Source of the DNA: Argentina anserina
Lineage: Eukaryota; Streptophyta; Magnoliopsida; Rosales; Rosaceae
NCBI RefSeq assembly: GCF_933775445.1
Contig: NC_065876.1
Location: 8,556,001-8,620,000, forward strand
DNA length: 64,000 nt
Direction: 5' to 3'
Below are positions 60,013 through 64,000 of the stretch, piece by piece (position 1 is the stretch's first letter; every line of letters starts with the position of its first letter). The notes below the pieces were generated by a model, which worked only from the letters and a program-made list of their open reading frames with translations, ran no database searches and had not been told where the DNA came from. A program made the translations under genes and the position numbers.

Positions 60013-62170
60013 ATGAAGAATGAGGATCAAGCTAGGTTTATGTTTGGAATTTCACTCTCGGAGAGGCCTGTGTGGCAACAATTCATCATTTGCTCTTCTG
60101 GGTTCTTCTTTGGTTATCATGTCAATGGCATTTGCGAGGTTAGTGTCTAATTAAATTTGATCATTATGCTTTATGTACGAATATTTCTTCATTAACTAAT
60201 AATACTAATTGTTGTTTTCGAACATATCCTAGATTCTGCTTTGTTGTTGCTCTTAAGTTCTTTGACTGGTGAAAATGTAGGGGGATAAATTGGATTGAAT
60301 ATGAGTTTAGTGTATTTTGTTCCTAATGCTGGTGTCGTGGCTAGCTTTGATCCTAAGGCTTAAGAAAATTTTTAATTTACTTTTTCTATAATGAACTTTA
60401 TTCAGCTGCCAAGAATTTGGGACAATGTTTAGGTAAAAATGTGTTTTCACTAACTTGTTCTAGTTTTCAAAGGCAAAATCAGCTTTTCCTAGTTGTCACG
60501 TTTGTATCTAAATTGGTTCAGTTCTGAGTTATTCTGTCACTGTTTGTTGTCTTCCACAAACAGAGTTTAGAATAAAATGCATTGGTGAGGTCGGCTTCTC
60601 ATTTGCCGCCTTATAATTGTGCCTGAAGTCACATTTTTCATGTTGTTAACATGTCTTCCTTAAATCTCAGTAATACGTGTATAATCGTCTACAATTCAGG
60701 TTACTCCACCTTGCTCAAACCATATTATAGTCCGATGTGCTTTGATCGCTCCTAGAGTTTCAACATTATGTCCACTCAACTAATTTTATCTAAAACTGCA
60801 GCTATGGATGGTACTTTACATTTGTTCAAGGATTTGTATACCTGGGGCTCATATATACCTTCAAGGTTTTACCACCAAGAAGATGGTGAACCCTTGGAAA
60901 ACATATGTGTAGCTCTCTGCTGTCTTTATGGGTTCTCATGGTTTGACCAAGGGATCCTTAGCTTGGCTCAATTATCCTGCACAGATAATGTTAGAGTCCA
61001 CAAAGGTGATTCAGTAAATAAATCAACATGGTTTGCTTTTGGTTTTGTGTTGGATCTTTGAGCCTCAATCTGATGACATTATGACATTGTGATTATGTAT
61101 ATTCAGATTCTGCCAGTGATGGTGATGGGTGCACCTCAATACTTCTAGTGATTGGTCTCATTATTTTCACATTAGCAGATGCAAACACATCTCCCAACTT
61201 TAGAATATTGGGTGTGGTGATGATATCAGGTGCTCTGATCATTGATGCTTTCCTTGGGAATGTACAAGAAGCAATTTTTACCATGAACCCTGACACCACA
61301 CAGGTGATCTTTCAGTAATTTCTCTACTAGTCTTTCAAGTGGTTTATCGGACTTGTGATGAAGCCTGTGTTGTAATGACATGTTACTTATTGTTGAGTGC
61401 AGACAGATATGTTGTTCTGCTCAACAGTAGTTGGGCTGCCAATGCTACTTCCACCCATGATTCTTACTGGAGAACTGTTTAGGGCCTGGATTCTTGCGCT
61501 GCGGTTAGTGATGCGCTGATGCTTAATCTTCAGTTCATTTTTGAGGAGAGTGATGTTTGTGTTTCTCTCAAGAAAGTAGTAATACACCAACCATGCCGTC
61601 CATATGGCTTTCTTAGTAGAGATCCCTTTTGTAAGGCAAGCTTTTGACATTTTATTTAGTAATGTTTGTGTTTCTCTCAAGAAAGTAGTAATGCACCAAC
61701 TTATGTTTATGCTGCTTTTTGTCTGTGCTTGCAGCATCCTTATTTGTATGGAGTGTTGGACAAGTAACTGTGCTATCCCTCATTGCCCTTTTTGGAGCTG
61801 GTACCACTGCCATGGTAGTTTTCTCCATCTCATTACCTTCCTCACTCTAATTTTCATATCATAAAAAAGATAAAGACACTCATCAATTCTACTGTGTTAT
61901 GGACTTAGGTCACTAATAATTGATTCCGGCATTGTTCAGGTTACTACTGCCAGAAAGGCGGTGACATTGTTGCTGTCGTACATAATATTCACTAAGCCAA
62001 TGACAGAAGAGCATGGGACATGGTTACTGCTCATAGCGCTGGGAATCATACTGAAGATGGTGCCGGAAAACCAGGTTAACAAGCATGCTAAATCTTTCAA
62101 AGAAGTACTGATGAAGGTCCCGGAAGCAAAGATTTCCAGGACGATGGGGAGAACAAGGCCTTTGTGTAAA
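60013..62170 (+). pseudogene. UDP-galactose/UDP-glucose transporter (UTR2-like) pseudogene
   Basis: Intact UTR2 proteins are nucleotide-sugar transporters with about ten membrane helices in the endomembrane system. Seven exons can be placed with GT-AG borders: 60013-60138 ([20 protein letters not shown]), 60671-60699 (YVYNRLQF), 60802-61005 ([20 protein letters not shown]), 61107-61303 ([23 protein letters not shown]), 61403-61503 ([13 protein letters not shown]), 61735-61814 (GQVTVLSLIALFG) and 61940-62170 ([17 protein letters not shown]). Lesions: exon 2 starts with TAA where relatives have GAA; a frame change near 60855; an in-frame TAG at 60910; about 17 codons lost at 61132; a one-base loss near 61490; about nine codons lost at 61760; and a frame change near the end. 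Splice sites survive, so it decayed in place and is not a processed copy. Confidence 0.9.
61551..61706 (+). repeat. ~40-bp direct repeat in pseudogene intron 5
   Basis: GTTTGTGTTTCTCTCAAGAA and the following AGTAGTAATACACCAAC occur at about 61554 and again at about 61665, 111 bp apart. It may be a local duplication or the scar of an insertion. Confidence 0.7.
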
Positions 62171-62488
62171 TATGGGGATCTCCAGCAATTTCTTCCACTC
62201 TTTTCTTCTATAGGCAGTAATTTTTTAACTTCTTCCATCATTTTTATTAAGTTTCATCTTGTTGTATGAAAATAAGGTGTTCGGTTTTTTAGCACAAAAG
62301 TTGGAGCAGATTGTACACCGTAGTAGTGATAATACTTCATTCGCACTACAGAATCATATCAGTGCTCTTTTGAACCTTGATATCTTTTATAACTAAATAA
62401 TGGGCAACGTCTTATATATTCAAAATACCGGTATTTTAACGTGTTAATAATATATTGGGCAAATTATAAAAATGTACAATTTCCTAAC
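62171..62488. other. Spacer between UTR2-like pseudogene and copia element
   Basis: It holds the probable 3' untranslated region of the former transporter gene and then AT-rich DNA. Nothing else is recognised. Confidence 0.4.
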
Positions 62489-62672
62489 TGTTCCGGGAGA
62501 ATTACTATTCTACCCTTGTGTGTGTCTTAGCCTAATAGGTTTCTTGTTATGAGATAGATTAGCATCTCCGTAATAGATTAGGACTCCGAATCCTACGGGA
62601 TTGTGGTTTTGTAATGCCTATATATAGGCCCCTATATCATTCAATAATACACAATTATTTCATCCTGAAACA
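62489..62672 (+). repeat. Copia-type LTR, 184 bp
   Basis: Starts TGTTCCGGGAGAATTAC and ends CATCCTGAAACA. The palindrome GCCTATATATAGGC at 62616-62629 is the likely TATA box. It is the same family as 1720-1901 and 18411-18597. Confidence 0.88.
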
Positions 62673-62814
62673 CGTTATTAGCACGTTGTTCTAAAACCCT
62701 GAACTTTTAGAGCCCTAGAAATTTTTTCTCTTCTCCACCGCCGGCCACCGTCGTCTCTGGCCTCCGACATCTTCCCGTCGACGTTCCTCGTCGGCGCAGC
62801 CCCTGCTCACCGTC

Positions 62815-63085
62815 GCTGCAACCCCCCCCGCTGCCTCTGCAGGCAGCCCCGTTGCCCCTACAACACCCCTGCACGCTGCCCCTGCAGGCCCCCTGCAGCC
62901 ATCCCTGCAAACAGCCATGCAGCCCCGCACGCTGCCCCTGCAGTCCCCGCATCGCAGCCACATGCAGCCCCACACGCAGCCCTTGCACGCACGCTTGCGA
63001 CACCTGCAGCCCCGCTCGCGACACCTGCAGCCCCGCTCGCGACCCCTGCAGCCCCTGCATCCTGCCCCTGCACGCAGCCCCGCAG
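62815..63085 (+). repeat. GC-rich CTGCAG minisatellite in the copia leader
   Basis: Imperfect units of CCCCTGCAG and CTCGCGACACCTGCAG, the counterpart of 1166-1590 but shorter, so the array length varies between element copies. Confidence 0.8.
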
Positions 63086-64000
63086 GGTCTCTTCCACATT
63101 CGCTCCGCAAAAATATCTTTTTGCCCCGCAAGACCACGCATCAGAGGATTCAAAATTGCTCCTCCCGCATATCTACGCAAGAAACGCGAACTGCACAAGC
63201 AAACTCTTCGCTCAAGAGAAGCTACTCCCGTCTTCTCTACCCTTTTGGGCCTTTAAACTATTTCTCTTTTCTCCATTTTCTTTTCCTATTGCTTATTAAA
63301 TCATTTATTTGCACGTTTTCGTTTTCTAACTATGTTTCGCGTGCTTGCATAGGAAAAGTGATTACTCGTCGTACTATGGTGATGACATTCATGCCGAGAT
63401 GGACGATACTTTTGCCATCTACATACGATTTCGATCGTATCCTCCCAAGATTTTTATGTCATCAGACGAAGATCGAAAAAGGAATTCAACAAGCAACTTC
63501 ATGCATGACGATCGATTTGCAGAGCAATTTACTTATATGCGGCCTATTTGGCAGACCAACAAGTATGTTTTTCTTAAAGTTGCTGCTTTTGAAGATATAT
63601 ATATATAAATTATCGGGTGCTATTAGCCTTTTTCATGTCTTCTTTTCCGGCCTTTCTTATAACGCCGATGAGACCAAAGAGGGATATGATTCCCCTCTTG
63701 GTCGACGTTTTTCGTGTGACGGTCCTGGGGGAGTCACGTTATTATTTAAAAAGGAAGATATCGATTTCGTGTGGTCGCCTGAGTGCACCGTTGTTTTGGG
63801 TGTGATCATGAGAATCGCCGATATGCATCGATTATTTTGTGACCATATACATCACAATCTTCTAATTCCGGTTACATACTTGAATAGTTTCGATTATTTG
63901 AAACCTATACAACCCCCATTTCTTATGGATGTGGCGTCATCGTGACTGTTATTTGAATGTTTGAGTTTTCTTAAACTCATGTCTATAAACGATAATCCCA

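Larger units (their letters stand above)
62489..64000 (+). mobile_element. Ty1/copia-type element, 5' part (runs off the window)
   Basis: LTR 62489-62672, then CGTTATTAGCACGTTG at the primer-site position, then the CTGCAG-rich leader (62815-63085), then about 900 bp matching the reverse complement of bases 230-1100. Base 64000 corresponds to about base 234. No coding domains are visible. The 342-codon frame at 62917-63945 begins inside the GC repeat and shows no gag similarity, so I do not treat it as a gene. Confidence 0.8.

Noticed and set aside
62917..63945. 342-codon + strand frame, the longest in the window
   Set aside because: It starts inside the GC repeat of the copia leader and shows no gag or other homology. 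The equivalent frame is not kept in the other copies.

Overview
This is a stretch of plant nuclear genome, almost certainly from a eudicot. The evidence is AT-rich intergenic DNA with TATA-box promoters, GT-AG introns, plant-specific AP2/ERF genes and several plant transposon superfamilies nested in one another. Repeat style is compatible with Rosaceae, but the genus cannot be fixed from sequence alone. I recognise three intact protein genes, all on the + strand: a DREB A-4 type AP2/ERF factor (22653-23528), a CBF/DREB1 cold and drought regulator (39038-39775), and a three-exon DUF4378 protein (55851-58749). Two further host genes are decayed: a UDP-galactose/UDP-glucose transporter UTR2-like pseudogene (60013-62170), and the 3' two exons of a hexose transporter (STP) pseudogene on the - strand (9411-10118).

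Layout. 1-2248: the 5' part of a Ty1/copia-type element on the - strand, abutting one arm of a Mutator-like element. 2295-3901: a gypsy-type solo LTR with a perfect 5-bp target duplication. 4027-5090: a 1.06-kb near-perfect inverted repeat. 5790-6494: a foldback MITE. 6634-9354: a hAT-like element carrying a 504-bp tandem array, inserted just downstream of the STP pseudogene. 10119-18597: a degenerate coding copia element interrupted by a second hAT-like element that carries its own ~0.5-kb array. 18991-20380: a Mutator-like element containing an LTR piece and a MITE lodged in (TA)n. 20390-43290: the gene-bearing part, with the two DREB genes and scattered small MITEs. 43293-50345: a gypsy element remnant on the - strand with a hAT MITE inside. 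50702-54926: a hAT-like element into which a short copia and another inverted-repeat element have nested. 55770-62270: the DUF4378 gene and the UTR2 pseudogene. 62489-64000: another copy of the first copia element, in inverted orientation.

The two DREB genes belong to different subgroups (A-4 and A-1) but lie side by side on the same strand. This arrangement is also known in Arabidopsis, so it is probably an old tandem pair that transposons have spread apart. Both are intronless, bind DRE/CRT-type GCC/CCGAC elements through one AP2 domain, and share an acidic C-terminal motif (MAEG-L-SPPR). The rest of the window is a readable record of insertions: four hAT-like and two Mutator-like insertions keep exact or near-exact target duplications, so much of their order can be worked out. 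I saw no rRNA, tRNA or CRISPR. tRNA absence was judged by eye only.
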